Source: Amulumruptor sp947039275 (GTDB taxonomy: Bacteria > Bacteroidota > Bacteroidia > Bacteroidales > Muribaculaceae). From it: 64,000 nucleotides of DNA. Shown one piece after another: positions 24,618 to 33,293 of the stretch. The DNA is taken from contig CAMQYL010000007.1 of assembly GCA_947039275.1 (NCBI GenBank), positions 22,576 to 86,575 of the forward strand, given 5' to 3'. The notes under the pieces were generated by a model, which was given only the letters and a program-made list of their open reading frames with translations, made no database searches and had not been told where the DNA came from. The stretch's first letter is position 1. The number at the start of each line of letters is the position of its first letter. Made by a program: the position numbers and the translations under genes.

Positions 24618-25583
24618 ATGGAGGCACTTCAGCAACTCAGCCAGTATGTAGCGGAGCGTATCGAGGCTCTGCATTATCCGGCGGCGATGGGCGGACTCAA
24701 AGCCCAGGCTGCTTATGCGCTCGGAGCAGGGGGGAAGCATCTGCGCCCTGTGCTCACTCTCGCTACCTGTATGGCTCTGGGTGGCAGTCGCGACCAGGCT
24801 CTCAACCAGGCTCTCGGTGTAGAGATTTTCCACAACTTCACGCTTGTGCATGACGATGTGATGGACAAATCCGACACGCGCCGTGGCAAACCTACAGTGT
24901 GGGCGCGGTGGGACGAAACCGCAGCTATACTGAGCGGCGACGCGATGCTGACGCTTGCCAACATGTATGCCGGACGCGGTGCCGGGCAGAGGCTTGAGCG
25001 TGTGCTTGATGTGTTCAATACAGCAGCCATGGAGGTGTATGCCGGTCAGGAACTTGACATGCAGTTTGAGGAGCGGCTTGATGTCACGACATCAGAGTAC
25101 CTGCACATGATACTGCTCAAGACCGCTGCGCTGATACGCTGCGCATGCGCTATGGGCGTAATCATGGCAGACGGTGACGATGCCACTCTCGAGGCAATGA
25201 AAGCTTATGCCGTGGGCATAGGCATGGCGTTCCAATTGCGTGACGATTATCTTGACACTTACGGTGATGCTGCCACGTTCGGCAAACCTATAGGGGGCGA
25301 CATACTCAACGACAAAAAGACATGGTTTCTGACCTCGGTGCTTGAAAGTGACGAAGCTGACAATATCAAAAGCATCATAGTCGACAAGACCCTCGCTCCT
25401 GAGGCGAAAATCGAATCCGTCAAGGAGATATATGACCGCTTGGAGCTGCCGGGGAAATGCACAAAACTCGTAGAGCAGTACACCAAGATGGCAGTCATGG
25501 CACTTGACGACACTCCTATGAGTGACGAAGACAAGAAATTTTTCCGCGAAATAGCCGAATCGCTTAAGACACGTGCCATCTGA
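24618..25583 (+). CDS. Polyprenyl diphosphate synthase (trans-prenyltransferase)
   Basis: Condenses isopentenyl diphosphate onto an allylic diphosphate to make linear isoprenoids. The 321-residue protein has both aspartate-rich motifs, DDVMD at 79-83 (FTLVHDDVMD) and DDYLD near 207-211 (FQLRDDYLD), plus GGKHLRP for substrate diphosphate binding. An aromatic residue, Phe74, lies five positions before the first motif, a feature associated with shorter products (C15-C20) in this family. Chain length is not certain from sequence. The tatD gene starts 2 bp after its stop, so the two are co-transcribed, probably with purT. Confidence 0.88.
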   Translation: MEALQQLSQYVAERIEALHYPAAMGGLKAQAAYALGAGGKHLRPVLTLATCMALGGSRDQALNQALGVEIFHNFTLVHDDVMDKSDTRRGKPTVWARWDETAAILSGDAMLTLANMYAGRGAGQRLERVLDVFNTAAMEVYAGQELDMQFEERLDVTTSEYLHMILLKTAALIRCACAMGVIMADGDDATLEAMKAYAVGIGMAFQLRDDYLDTYGDAATFGKPIGGDILNDKKTWFLTSVLESDEADNIKSIIVDKTLAPEAKIESVKEIYDRLELPGKCTKLVEQYTKMAVMALDDTPMSDEDKKFFREIAESLKTRAI

Positions 25584-25585
25584 GG

Positions 25586-26365
25586 ATGATTGACACCCAT
25601 ACACACCTCTATCTTCAGGAGTTTGACCCCTCGCCACAGGATGCTGTGCGCCGAGCCATCGATGCCGGGGTGACGCGGATGATATTCCCTAACGTCGACC
25701 TCTCAACGGTGGAGTTGCAGCGACGGCTGCATGAGCAGTTCCCTGCCAATACGTTTATGGCGATGGGTCTGCACCCCACTGAGATAGACGGCGACTGGGA
25801 GGAAAACTTAAAAGCCATAGAAAGCGAGCTGCGGACGCACCGCGATGACTATATAGCGATAGGGGAGGTGGGCATGGATCTGTATTGGGACAAAACCTAC
25901 CGCAATCAGCAGCGCGAAGCTCTTGCCATCCAGACCGGATGGGCTGCCGAGATGCATATGCCGCTGATTATCCATTGCCGCGAGGGGCTTGATGACACCC
26001 TTGATGTGCTTGGCGCGTCGGGATTTGAAGGTGATGTGGTGTTCCACAGCTTTACGGGTACAGGCGAAGATGTTCGCCGCATCCGCGATATCGTCAGCAG
26101 CCCGTATTTCGGCATCAATGGAGTTGTGACGTTCAAGAACGCACATCTGCGAGAGACGTTGCCTGAGATAGGACTTGACCGCATGCTGTTAGAGACCGAT
26201 TCGCCATATCTTGCCCCTGTGCCTCACCGTGGCAAGCGCAACGAGAGTGCCTTTCTGGTGCATACAGCCGCCCATATCGCCTCCTCATTGGGGTTGCTTA
26301 TACAGGAGGTAGATGAAGCCACCACCCGCAATGCCGAAAAAGTATTCAGATTAAACACCATATAA
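25586..26365 (+). CDS. tatD: TatD-family metal-dependent hydrolase/DNase
   Basis: A 259-residue TIM-barrel metallohydrolase. Metal ligands are visible: His5 and His7 (IDTHTHLY), the Glu of GEVGMDLYW, the His residues of IIHCREG and VVFHSFTG, and the Asp of LETDSPYLAPVPHRGKRN. TatD proteins are reported as 3'-5' DNases acting in repair and DNA turnover; the biological substrate here is open. It begins 2 bp after the prenyl synthase stop and is followed 25 bp later by purT, a tight three-gene array with no functional link between the products. Confidence 0.92.
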   Translation: MIDTHTHLYLQEFDPSPQDAVRRAIDAGVTRMIFPNVDLSTVELQRRLHEQFPANTFMAMGLHPTEIDGDWEENLKAIESELRTHRDDYIAIGEVGMDLYWDKTYRNQQREALAIQTGWAAEMHMPLIIHCREGLDDTLDVLGASGFEGDVVFHSFTGTGEDVRRIRDIVSSPYFGINGVVTFKNAHLRETLPEIGLDRMLLETDSPYLAPVPHRGKRNESAFLVHTAAHIASSLGLLIQEVDEATTRNAEKVFRLNTI

Positions 26366-26390
26366 AGACACACATACATAAACCACCATT

Positions 26391-27581
26391 ATGACTAAAA
26401 TTGGATCAGTGATGACTCCCGTGGGCCGCAAAGCTCTGCTTCTCGGCAGCGGAGAGCTTGGCAAAGAAGTGGCTATAGAGCTTCAGCGCTACGGCGTGGA
26501 GGTCATAGCATGTGACAAATATCCCGATGCACCTGCCATGCAGGTGGCTCACCGCAGCTATGTGGTCAATATGCTTGACGGCGAGGCTATCAAAGCCATC
26601 ATTGAGAAAGAGCGTCCTGACCACATCATTCCCGAAGTAGAGGCAATCGCGACTCCCATGCTTGTCAAACTTGAGGAGGAGGGTTTCAATGTGACCCCTA
26701 ATGCCAGAGCAGCCCTGCTGACCATGAACCGCGAGGGCATCCGTCGCCTTGCAGCCGAGGAATTGGGTCTGCCCACATCTCCCTACCGTTTTGCTAATGA
26801 CTACGAGGTGTTCAAGCAGGCTGTGGAGGAAATTGGCATCCCTTGCGTGGTCAAGCCTGTGATGAGTTCGTCGGGTCATGGACAGTCGGTCATCAAGTCG
26901 GCTGACGATATAGAGCGTTCGTGGCAAATAGCCCAGGAGGGCGGACGTGCCGGAGCCGGACGTGTCATAGTGGAGGGTTTCGTAAACTTTGACTATGAGA
27001 TAACCCTGCTGACAGTGCGCAGTGTCAGCGGCACGGTGTTCTGCGAACCAGTCGGCCACATCCAGGTTGATGGTGACTACCGCTATTCATGGCAGCCCCA
27101 GCCCATGAGCCCCGTGGCTCTGGAAAAGGCGAGCGAGATAGCCGCCGCCATAACCGGTGCACTTGGCGGTCACGGTATATTCGGTGTGGAGCTGTTTATA
27201 AAGGGCGATGATGTCATCTTCAGCGAGGTATCGCCGCGCCCCCACGACACTGGCATGGTAACCATGATTTCGCAAGACCTGAGCGAGTTTGCGCTACATG
27301 CCCGCGCATTGCTCGGACTGCCTGTCCCTGCCATCCGTTTCTATGGTCCGTCAGCCAGCCGTGCCATCGTGGTGGAAGGTGACACCGACAAGGTGGTCAT
27401 GGACAATCTTGAGGCAGTGCTTGCCGAACCTGGAGTACAGCTCCGCATATTCGGCAAACCCGAAGTCAAGGGACACCGCCGCATGGGCGTAATCCTCGCC
27501 ACCGCCGACACCCTCGATGAAGCCCGTGCCAAAGCCGACCGCGCCTACGACGCCCTCAAAGTTGAGGTGCTGCCAAGATAA
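26391..27581 (+). CDS. purT: Formate-dependent phosphoribosylglycinamide formyltransferase
   Basis: ATP-grasp enzyme that formylates GAR using formate, a folate-free route for the third step of purine synthesis. The 396-residue protein carries the N-terminal LLGSGELGKEVAIE nucleotide-fold loop, the ATP-grasp central domain (VVKPVMSSSGHGQSVI), EGFVNFDYEITLLTVR, GIFGVELF and EVSPRPHDTGMVT metal/ATP residues, and the C-terminal FGKPEVKGHRRMGV. The purine link to the PurF-like gene at 12868 is notable, though they are not neighbours. The gene is closed by a bidirectional terminator at 27633-27672. Confidence 0.96.
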   Translation: MTKIGSVMTPVGRKALLLGSGELGKEVAIELQRYGVEVIACDKYPDAPAMQVAHRSYVVNMLDGEAIKAIIEKERPDHIIPEVEAIATPMLVKLEEEGFNVTPNARAALLTMNREGIRRLAAEELGLPTSPYRFANDYEVFKQAVEEIGIPCVVKPVMSSSGHGQSVIKSADDIERSWQIAQEGGRAGAGRVIVEGFVNFDYEITLLTVRSVSGTVFCEPVGHIQVDGDYRYSWQPQPMSPVALEKASEIAAAITGALGGHGIFGVELFIKGDDVIFSEVSPRPHDTGMVTMISQDLSEFALHARALLGLPVPAIRFYGPSASRAIVVEGDTDKVVMDNLEAVLAEPGVQLRIFGKPEVKGHRRMGVILATADTLDEARAKADRAYDALKVEVLPR

Positions 27582-27593
27582 CTGTTACATTCG

Positions 27594-27616
27594 GACATGC
27601 CACGGCATGTCCCTAC
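27594..27616 (-). repeat. Single GACATGCC-type palindromic arm
   Basis: GACATGCCACGGCATGTC plus CCTAC, the right-hand arm form, 12 bp after the purT stop. No partner arm is present. The core carries ACGG instead of ATGG, keeping near-perfect self-complementarity. Confidence 0.75.
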
Positions 27617-27632
27617 GGATAAGATATAGATG

Positions 27633-27672
27633 AAAAATAGTCCGCAAAATTATAATTTTGCGGACTATTTTT
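27633..27672. terminator. Bidirectional terminator between purT and nhaD
   Basis: An 18-bp perfect stem (27633-27650 / 27655-27672) with a TATA loop. It has runs of A on the left and T on the right, so it has a U-tract when read in either direction. It lies between convergent purT and nhaD. Confidence 0.9.
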
Positions 27673-27685
27673 ATTGTTGACTCAA

Positions 27686-29029
27686 TCAGAGGACTCCGGG
27701 GATGAACATCGACTCTGCCCAGATGAGGACTATTCCGACGAGATAGCCGATGAATACCATCCATGTGATGCGGCGCAGATACCATGTGAATGAAATCTTC
27801 TCGATGCCCATTGCCACGACGCCTGCAGCTGATCCGATGATGAGGAGCGAACCGCCTACGCCGGCACAGAACGTAAGCAGATGCCAGAATACTCCATCTT
27901 CCACAAATGCGGCAAGATATGTCGGGTCAGCCGACGCCTGTATGGCTGCTTCGGTAGCCACAGGGTACATGTTCATGCAGGCTGCCACGAGAGGTACATT
28001 GTCGACGATTGATGACAGTACACCGATGATGCCGTTGATTACATAGACTTCGTGGATGTTGTCATTAAGCCAGTGGGCGAGGGTGTTGAGAATGTTTGCC
28101 TGCTGCAATGCTGCCACAGCCATCAATATGCCGAGGAAGAAAAGTATGGTAGGCATATCCACCCCTTTGAGAGCCGAGGATACACGTCCCTCCATCTTGC
28201 CCTCAAGTTTGTAGTGGTTGACGATGCACTCGGTGATCAGCCATAATATGGCAAGTGATATGATGATGCCGATATAGGGAGGCAGACCTGTGAGGGCTTT
28301 GAAGATGGGTACGAACAGCAGTCCGCCCACGCCGCAGCAAAGGATGGCAATCGAGAGATGGTGATGTTCCTTTGAAAGCTCGTAGCCCACGCGCTTATCC
28401 TGGGTGTTGAGTTCCTCAACAGGCGCAGGTGCTATCTGGTGCGAAGCGATGAATACGGGTATGACTACCGACGCGATACATGGCACAATTAGGTTGACAA
28501 TCAGGTCAACAGACGATACATAGTTTTTCATCCACAGCATGATGGTGGTTATGTCACCGATGGGTGACCATGCGCCGCCGCTGTTGGCAGCAATAACTAT
28601 GACGCAGGCAAATAGCCATCGCTCTTTCTGGTCTGTGAGCATACGTCGTAGCATCATAACCATGATTATTGTAGTGGTCATGTTGTCAAGGACGCTCGAC
28701 ATAAAGAATGCCACGAATGCCAGCACCCACATGAGTCCGCGCTTGTTTGACGCATGGATTTTACGGACGATGATATTGAAGCCGCCGTAGCGGTCAATCA
28801 GTTCGACTATGGTCATCGCACCGATCAGGAATACGACTATCTCACATGTGTCTCCTAAGGCTATTACAAGATCATGGGAGATGTCGGGATCATGACCGCA
28901 CAGGGCGTAGATCGCCCACAGGACACCGCACATCAGCAGGGCGAATGTCGCCTTGTTGATATGTGTGACATGTTCGAGTGCTATCATCAGATATCCGATG
29001 ACAAACACTACAAGCATTAACGCTATCAT
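27686..29029 (-). CDS. nhaD: NhaD-type sodium:proton antiporter
   Basis: Inner-membrane cation/proton exchanger of the ion transporter superfamily, 447 residues, almost wholly hydrophobic, with about 12 membrane segments. The stretches FMSSVLDNMTTTIIMVMMLRR and NSGGAWSPIGDITTIMLWM are characteristic of NhaD, with acidic and polar residues in broken helices. SSIVDNVPLVAACMNMYP in the second half mirrors the first VLDNMTT, as expected for the inverted-repeat fold. It would expel sodium (or lithium) in exchange for protons. The next gene upstream, on the same strand 266 bp away, is another antiporter, but each has its own promoter. Confidence 0.92.
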   Translation of the reverse strand: MIALMLVVFVIGYLMIALEHVTHINKATFALLMCGVLWAIYALCGHDPDISHDLVIALGDTCEIVVFLIGAMTIVELIDRYGGFNIIVRKIHASNKRGLMWVLAFVAFFMSSVLDNMTTTIIMVMMLRRMLTDQKERWLFACVIVIAANSGGAWSPIGDITTIMLWMKNYVSSVDLIVNLIVPCIASVVIPVFIASHQIAPAPVEELNTQDKRVGYELSKEHHHLSIAILCCGVGGLLFVPIFKALTGLPPYIGIIISLAILWLITECIVNHYKLEGKMEGRVSSALKGVDMPTILFFLGILMAVAALQQANILNTLAHWLNDNIHEVYVINGIIGVLSSIVDNVPLVAACMNMYPVATEAAIQASADPTYLAAFVEDGVFWHLLTFCAGVGGSLLIIGSAAGVVAMGIEKISFTWYLRRITWMVFIGYLVGIVLIWAESMFIPGVL

Positions 29030-29067
29030 TTGTCAGATAAGTTTTTAGGGGTATTGATAAGGTAATG

Positions 29068-29075
29068 CAAATTTA
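29068..29075 (-). promoter_or_regulatory. -7 box of nhaD
   Basis: On the minus strand TAAATTTG followed by C, 38 bp before the nhaD ATG. The -33 region lacks a clear TTTG. Confidence 0.55.
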
Positions 29076-29197
29076 CCCAAAAATGTTTAAAATCCATTGG
29101 AGTATTTTGGATAAAACTTTCCGAAATGCACCAAAAACCTCTCGCTTAGATTCTTCCTATCGTATGGACGCGGCTATAATTGGTTAATCTTAATAGT

Positions 29198-29283
29198 GTA
29201 GGGACATGCCATGGCATGTCAGCCCACCAGGCGAGATGATTGCAAATGCTACGGCGCGTTGACATGCTATGGCATGTCCCTAC
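29198..29283. repeat. Inverted pair of GACATGCC palindromic arms
   Basis: Arms at 29198-29220 and 29261-29283, separated by 40 bp. The right arm has one change (GCTATGGC), so its own palindrome is imperfect while the pair still aligns. It lies 12 bp downstream of the stop codon of the antiporter gene at 29296-30747. Confidence 0.85.
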
Positions 29284-29295
29284 CACCGAAGGGAT

Positions 29296-30747
29296 TTACT
29301 CGGGATCGGTCAGGAGCAGGAGGATATCGCCGATGTAGAGGCGGGTGTTGCCTTTGGGGACGAGGTATTTGCCGTCGCGCTTGATCATCACTACCAGTGT
29401 GCGCGGTGGGAGCTTCATTTCGCTCATCAGGTTGCCATCGGATAGATGCTCTGGGGCTATGACCATCTCTGATGATGCCCCTTCGATTTCTTCGGGAAGG
29501 TCGATGTCAAAGGTGCGCGACTGGACGGGAGTGGTCAGCCCTAACCACCGTGCGAAGGATGTGACCGTGGTGCCCTGTATTAGCAGCGAGAGCAGGGTGA
29601 TGAAAAACACCAGATTGAACATGAAACGTGCATGCACCACCCCTGGTGACATCAGTGCATATGTAGCGAAGATGATGGGTACGGCTCCGCGAAGTCCTAC
29701 CCATCCGATGTAGGTCTTGGCTTTGAGGGTGAACTGACGGAAAGGGGCGAGGCAGAGAAACACCGATACCGGGCGCGATACGAGTATCATAAACACGCCA
29801 AGCAACAGTCCGGGCAAGATGATGTGCACCAGTTCGTGGGGATTGACCAGCAGTCCGAGCGACAGGAACATTATAATCTGCACGAGCCATGTGAAACCGC
29901 CGAAAAATGTAGATATAGTGCGTTTGAGGCTCAGTCGGCTGTTGCCGACCACCAGTCCGGCGATATAAACCGCCAAGTAGCTGTTACCCCCGATGATATT
30001 GGTGATAGCAAAAGTGAAGAAGCAGCATGCTATGACGAGCACCGGGTAGAGAAATTCGTTGCTTGAGCGGAGCAGGTTGACCACTTTGACCGTCAGATAG
30101 CCCATGATCAGACCTGTCACGGTGCCGACACCGAGTTGCACCACGAGCGACCACAGCGACGATGCGATGACTCCGCCAGTGAGGCGCGAACCGCTGTCAA
30201 TCAGCGAAATCAGCAATATGACGAGCAGATATGCCATGGGGTCATTGCTGCCGCTCTCCAATTCGAGCATCGGTTTGAGCCGCTGGCGCAGTCCTATGCG
30301 CGAGGTGTTGAGTATGGAAAACACTGAAGCCGAGTCTGTCGATGACATGATGGCTGCCAAGAGCAACGATTCCAGCCATCCGAAAGCATACTGAGGCATC
30401 ATCCACCGCATCAGTTCGTGGATGAATACACCTGTCAATATCGTGGTCAACAGCACTCCGACAGTAGCCAATACAAGTCCTGGGGCAAGCACAGGGCGAA
30501 TCTTGGCAAACTCCGTATCCAATCCGCCCGAAAACAGGATGACGCACAGCGAAATCATGCCGATGAACTCGGCTGTGGATGCGCTGTCAAACTGTATGCC
30601 GAACCCGTCAACTCCCGCGAGCATCCCGATGCCGAGAAACGCCAACAGTGAGGGCAGCCCGTATTTGCTTCCTGCCTTGCCGAAGAAAACGCTGAAAAAC
30701 AGCAGTATGGCGATAACCAGCATTATATTGCCCGGAGTGATTTCCAT
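29296..30747 (-). CDS. Potassium/proton antiporter of the CPA1 family (NhaP2/CvrA type)
   Basis: A 483-residue inner-membrane antiporter. About 12-13 membrane helices fill residues 1-395; SLLAFLGIGMLAG and GGLDTEFAKIRP are typical of the sodium/proton exchanger domain, and ESGSNDPMAYLLV carries the conserved ND-type transport site. A cytosolic tail (about 405-483, ending MIKRDGKYLVPKGNTRLYIGDILLLLTD) is a TrkA-C-like regulatory domain, which separates the K+/H+ NhaP2/CvrA group from plain Na+/H+ exchangers. Substrate preference is inferred from that architecture. It has its own good promoter. Confidence 0.85.
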   Translation of the reverse strand: MEITPGNIMLVIAILLFFSVFFGKAGSKYGLPSLLAFLGIGMLAGVDGFGIQFDSASTAEFIGMISLCVILFSGGLDTEFAKIRPVLAPGLVLATVGVLLTTILTGVFIHELMRWMMPQYAFGWLESLLLAAIMSSTDSASVFSILNTSRIGLRQRLKPMLELESGSNDPMAYLLVILLISLIDSGSRLTGGVIASSLWSLVVQLGVGTVTGLIMGYLTVKVVNLLRSSNEFLYPVLVIACCFFTFAITNIIGGNSYLAVYIAGLVVGNSRLSLKRTISTFFGGFTWLVQIIMFLSLGLLVNPHELVHIILPGLLLGVFMILVSRPVSVFLCLAPFRQFTLKAKTYIGWVGLRGAVPIIFATYALMSPGVVHARFMFNLVFFITLLSLLIQGTTVTSFARWLGLTTPVQSRTFDIDLPEEIEGASSEMVIAPEHLSDGNLMSEMKLPPRTLVVMIKRDGKYLVPKGNTRLYIGDILLLLTDPE

Positions 30748-30781
30748 ATCATACAGAGGGTGTAAAATGATGTATTTGAAA

Positions 30782-30812
30782 CAAATTTAGTTAAAATCCA
30801 GCGGTTTTGCAA
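30782..30812 (-). promoter_or_regulatory. Promoter of the CPA1 antiporter gene
   Basis: On the minus strand TTG at 30812-30810, 20 bp, TAAATTTG at 30789-30782. A good match, 34 bp before the start codon. Confidence 0.7.
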
Positions 30813-30895
30813 CCCGCCACGCTCTGATACTGAAGTTCAGGGTCGTGGAGGATTGCATAGAAAGACGAATAATTGGAGAAGTCTGGCTGTTACAG

Positions 30896-31140
30896 GCACG
30901 TCGGAGACGTGCCAGCTGTGATTAACCCCATGCACGGAGCGGGAGCGAACGTACATGGGGTGGTTGAGGCTATCTAAAGTCTACCTCGGAGAGGTAGTGG
31001 CACGCTCGCAGTGAGATTGCATAAGCCATTGAGCCTCAACCTCTCCGAGGTTGGTCTGATAGGAGTCTCTTGTACCCCATGAACGTTCGCTGACGCTCCG
31101 TGCATGGGGTTAATCACAGCTGTCACGTCTCCGACGTGCC
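30896..31140. repeat. Nested palindrome block between the antiporter and radical SAM genes
   Basis: A 245-bp block. Outer arms are GGCACGTCGGAGACGTG (30896-30912) and its complement at 31124-31140, each self-complementary. Next is a 28-bp perfect pair (30914-30941 / 31094-31121). Inside lie CCCCATG/CATGGGG arms, GTTGAGGCT against AGCCTCAAC, and ACCTCGGAGAGGT against ACCTCTCCGAGGT. No reading frame of note. The remaining parts of the 532-bp gap hold the two promoters. Confidence 0.88.
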
Positions 31141-31249
31141 TCTTCGGTATGTGGATATTTAGTTCATTTTCAATAGCGTTGTTCCGCGTCCATGTATTTA
31201 TAGGCATAATCTGACAAGGATTAAGTTATCAATTTGCACTCAAATTTGT

Positions 31250-31257
31250 TAACTTTG
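31250..31257 (+). promoter_or_regulatory. -7 box before the radical SAM gene
   Basis: TAACTTTG, 22 bp before the ATG at 31280. No -33 match at 19-21 bp. Confidence 0.5.
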
Positions 31258-31279
31258 TTGTGACGTAAACGCTTATTAT

Positions 31280-32062
31280 ATGCAGACAGTTCTATTTCAT
31301 TCAACCATATTCGGTCCCATCCACAGCCGCCGCCTCGGGTCGTCGCTCGGCGTGAACCTCATGCCCGATGACGGCAAGGTGTGCACATTTGACTGCCTCT
31401 ACTGCGAGGCTGGTTATAATGCCCAGGGTGCAGGCACTACGGGGCTGCCTACCCGCGAGCAGGTGGCACATGACCTTGAAGCCAAGCTTGAGCAGCTCAA
31501 GACAGAGGACACCCCGCTCAATGTCATCACTTTCTCGGGCAACGGCGAGCCTACTCTGCATCCTGACTTTGCCGGCATCATCCATGATACGATAGCTCTG
31601 CGCGACAAGTATTTCCCTGATGTGAAAATATCGGTGCTCTCCAATGCCACGATGCTCCACAAACCTGATGTCGTGGAGGCTCTGAAACTCGTTGACAACA
31701 ACATCCAGAAACTTGACTCGGCAAAGGATGACACCATCCGTCTCATTGACCGTCCAAATCAGGCATTCTATTCAGCCCGGCGCGTCATTGACCAGCTGAA
31801 ACAGTTTGACGGACATGTAATCATGCAGACCATGATGCTCCGTGGCTGCCATGACGGTGTGGCGATAGACAATACCACACCTGATGAGGTAGGTGCGCTT
31901 ATCAAGGCATATGAGGAGGTGAAGCCACGGGAGGTTATGCTCTACTCCATTGACCGCAAGACTCCCGAAGAGAACTTAGTGAAAGTGCCCAAAGAGGATC
32001 TGGAACGGATTGCCGACGAAATCCGCAGCCACGGCATCGTGGTGCAGGTAACAGCCTCTTAA
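31280..32062 (+). CDS. Radical SAM protein, function unassigned
   Basis: A 260-residue Fe-S oxidoreductase. The cluster motif reads CTFDCLYC (Cys-x3-Cys-x2-Cys) near 34-41, preceded by the family start FGPIHSRRLGSSLGVN. TFSGNGEPTLHP is the GGE-type SAM-binding motif in its SGNGEPT form, and SVLSNATM follows. This places it in the COG0731-like group, relatives of wybutosine-type radical SAM proteins that are common in Bacteroidetes and lack a proven reaction. No second cluster or partner protein is seen. The LD-carboxypeptidase gene starts within 45 bp, so the two may share a transcript. Confidence 0.8.
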   Translation: MQTVLFHSTIFGPIHSRRLGSSLGVNLMPDDGKVCTFDCLYCEAGYNAQGAGTTGLPTREQVAHDLEAKLEQLKTEDTPLNVITFSGNGEPTLHPDFAGIIHDTIALRDKYFPDVKISVLSNATMLHKPDVVEALKLVDNNIQKLDSAKDDTIRLIDRPNQAFYSARRVIDQLKQFDGHVIMQTMMLRGCHDGVAIDNTTPDEVGALIKAYEEVKPREVMLYSIDRKTPEENLVKVPKEDLERIADEIRSHGIVVQVTAS

Positions 32063-32106
32063 TACTGTCAAATAAAATGGTACTCAACGCAATACTGTCA
32101 TTGATC

Positions 32107-33009
32107 ATGACCATCATCACACCGCCCTCGCTCAAGGAGGGTGACAAAATCGCCATAGTTTCACCCAGCGGGGCTGTCAATGCCGAATACATCCACAAAG
32201 CCGTCCCTGTATTGAGGGAGCAGGGTTGGGAGCCCATAGTCGGCGAACATGCCTACGACCGCCATGACTCATATGCCGGGACCGCCGAGGTGCGTTATGA
32301 CGACCTCCGCAAAGCTTTGCTTGACCCTGACATCAAGGCTATTATGTGTTCGCGTGGCGGCTACGGAGCGGTACACATCCTCCAGCAGCTTGACTCGCTG
32401 CCTCTGCGCGACAATCCCAAGTGGCTTATAGGATTCAGCGACATAACCATACTCCATGCCCTGCTTGCCAAAAACGGCATAGAGAGCATCCACGGCAGCA
32501 TGACCTCGCATCTTGCCAAGACTGGCGGAGAGGATGACGACTCGCAGGCACTCTTTGACATACTCCGTGGCACTCCCATCACTTACGAGTTTCCTGCCGA
32601 CAGCCGTAACCATCAGGGCGAAGCCAAGGGACGGCTCTACGGAGGCAATCTCGCCGTGTTTGACGGACTCATCGGCACTCCCTATGATTTCTTCAATCAG
32701 GAGGGTGATATAATCCTCTTCATGGAAGATGTCTCCGAGCCGGTCTACAAGGTCGAGCGTCAGATGTATCAGCTCAAACTCATGGGAGTTTTTGACCGCA
32801 TCAAAGGACTCATAGTGGGCCAGTTTACCGAATACCCCGGAGCCAAAGCCAAGGAGATGGAAGACATGATAGCCCGCATGGTAGCCGGTTACGACATCCC
32901 CGTAGCCTTCGACGCTCCCATAGGCCATGTCTCCCACAACATCCCCCTCGTCGAAGGCCGCCAATCCACCCTCACCGTCACCCCCGACGGTGTCACCCTC
33001 CAGCAGTAA
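32107..33009 (+). CDS. LD-carboxypeptidase (muramoyltetrapeptide carboxypeptidase)
   Basis: Serine peptidase of family S66 that removes the terminal D-alanine from L,D-linked muropeptides during peptidoglycan recycling. In about 300 residues it shows the N-terminal GDKIAIVSPSG, CSRGGYGAVH, the nucleophile motif GFSDITILH, the glutamate of FMEDVSEPVYKVER and the histidine of APIGHVSHN, so the Ser-Glu-His set is complete. No signal peptide, as expected for the cytosolic form. I start at ATG 32107 because MTIITPPSLKEGD matches the family start; an in-frame ATG at 32077 would add ten hydrophobic residues. Substrate meso-DAP peptides link it to the dap genes. Confidence 0.9.
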   Translation: MTIITPPSLKEGDKIAIVSPSGAVNAEYIHKAVPVLREQGWEPIVGEHAYDRHDSYAGTAEVRYDDLRKALLDPDIKAIMCSRGGYGAVHILQQLDSLPLRDNPKWLIGFSDITILHALLAKNGIESIHGSMTSHLAKTGGEDDDSQALFDILRGTPITYEFPADSRNHQGEAKGRLYGGNLAVFDGLIGTPYDFFNQEGDIILFMEDVSEPVYKVERQMYQLKLMGVFDRIKGLIVGQFTEYPGAKAKEMEDMIARMVAGYDIPVAFDAPIGHVSHNIPLVEGRQSTLTVTPDGVTLQQ

Positions 33010-33035
33010 CCCCAAATACATACATGGCTTACGCC

Positions 33036-33276
33036 AAGTCCCGAAGGGACGTACTTGTGCTTAACCGTGGATGAGTCATGGCAGAGCCATGGCGAGTCCA
33101 CGGTGGAGATGATACAGACGAAAAGTCCTGGAAGGACGAGTTTGTGGTGGATGCAAGGACGCTACCACAAACTCGTCCTTCCAGGACTCAAATGTCTATA
33201 GTGCCAATAACCCCGGACTCAGCAGCTGCCGCTTGCTTCATCCGGGGTTAAGCATAAATTCGTCCCTTCGGGACTT
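33036..33276. repeat. Nested palindrome block after the LD-carboxypeptidase gene
   Basis: A 241-bp block. Outer arms AAGTCCCGAAGGGACG (33036-33051) / CGTCCCTTCGGGACTT (33261-33276). Then TGCTTAACC against GGTTAAGCA, CCGTGG/CCACGG and CCCCGGA/TCCGGGG side hairpins, and a central 25-bp perfect pair (33124-33148 / 33164-33188) whose arms contain GTCCTGGAAGGAC. It fills the gap between convergent genes and may also stop transcription. Confidence 0.88.
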
Positions 33277-33293
33277 GCTGTTAGAGGAGATGG

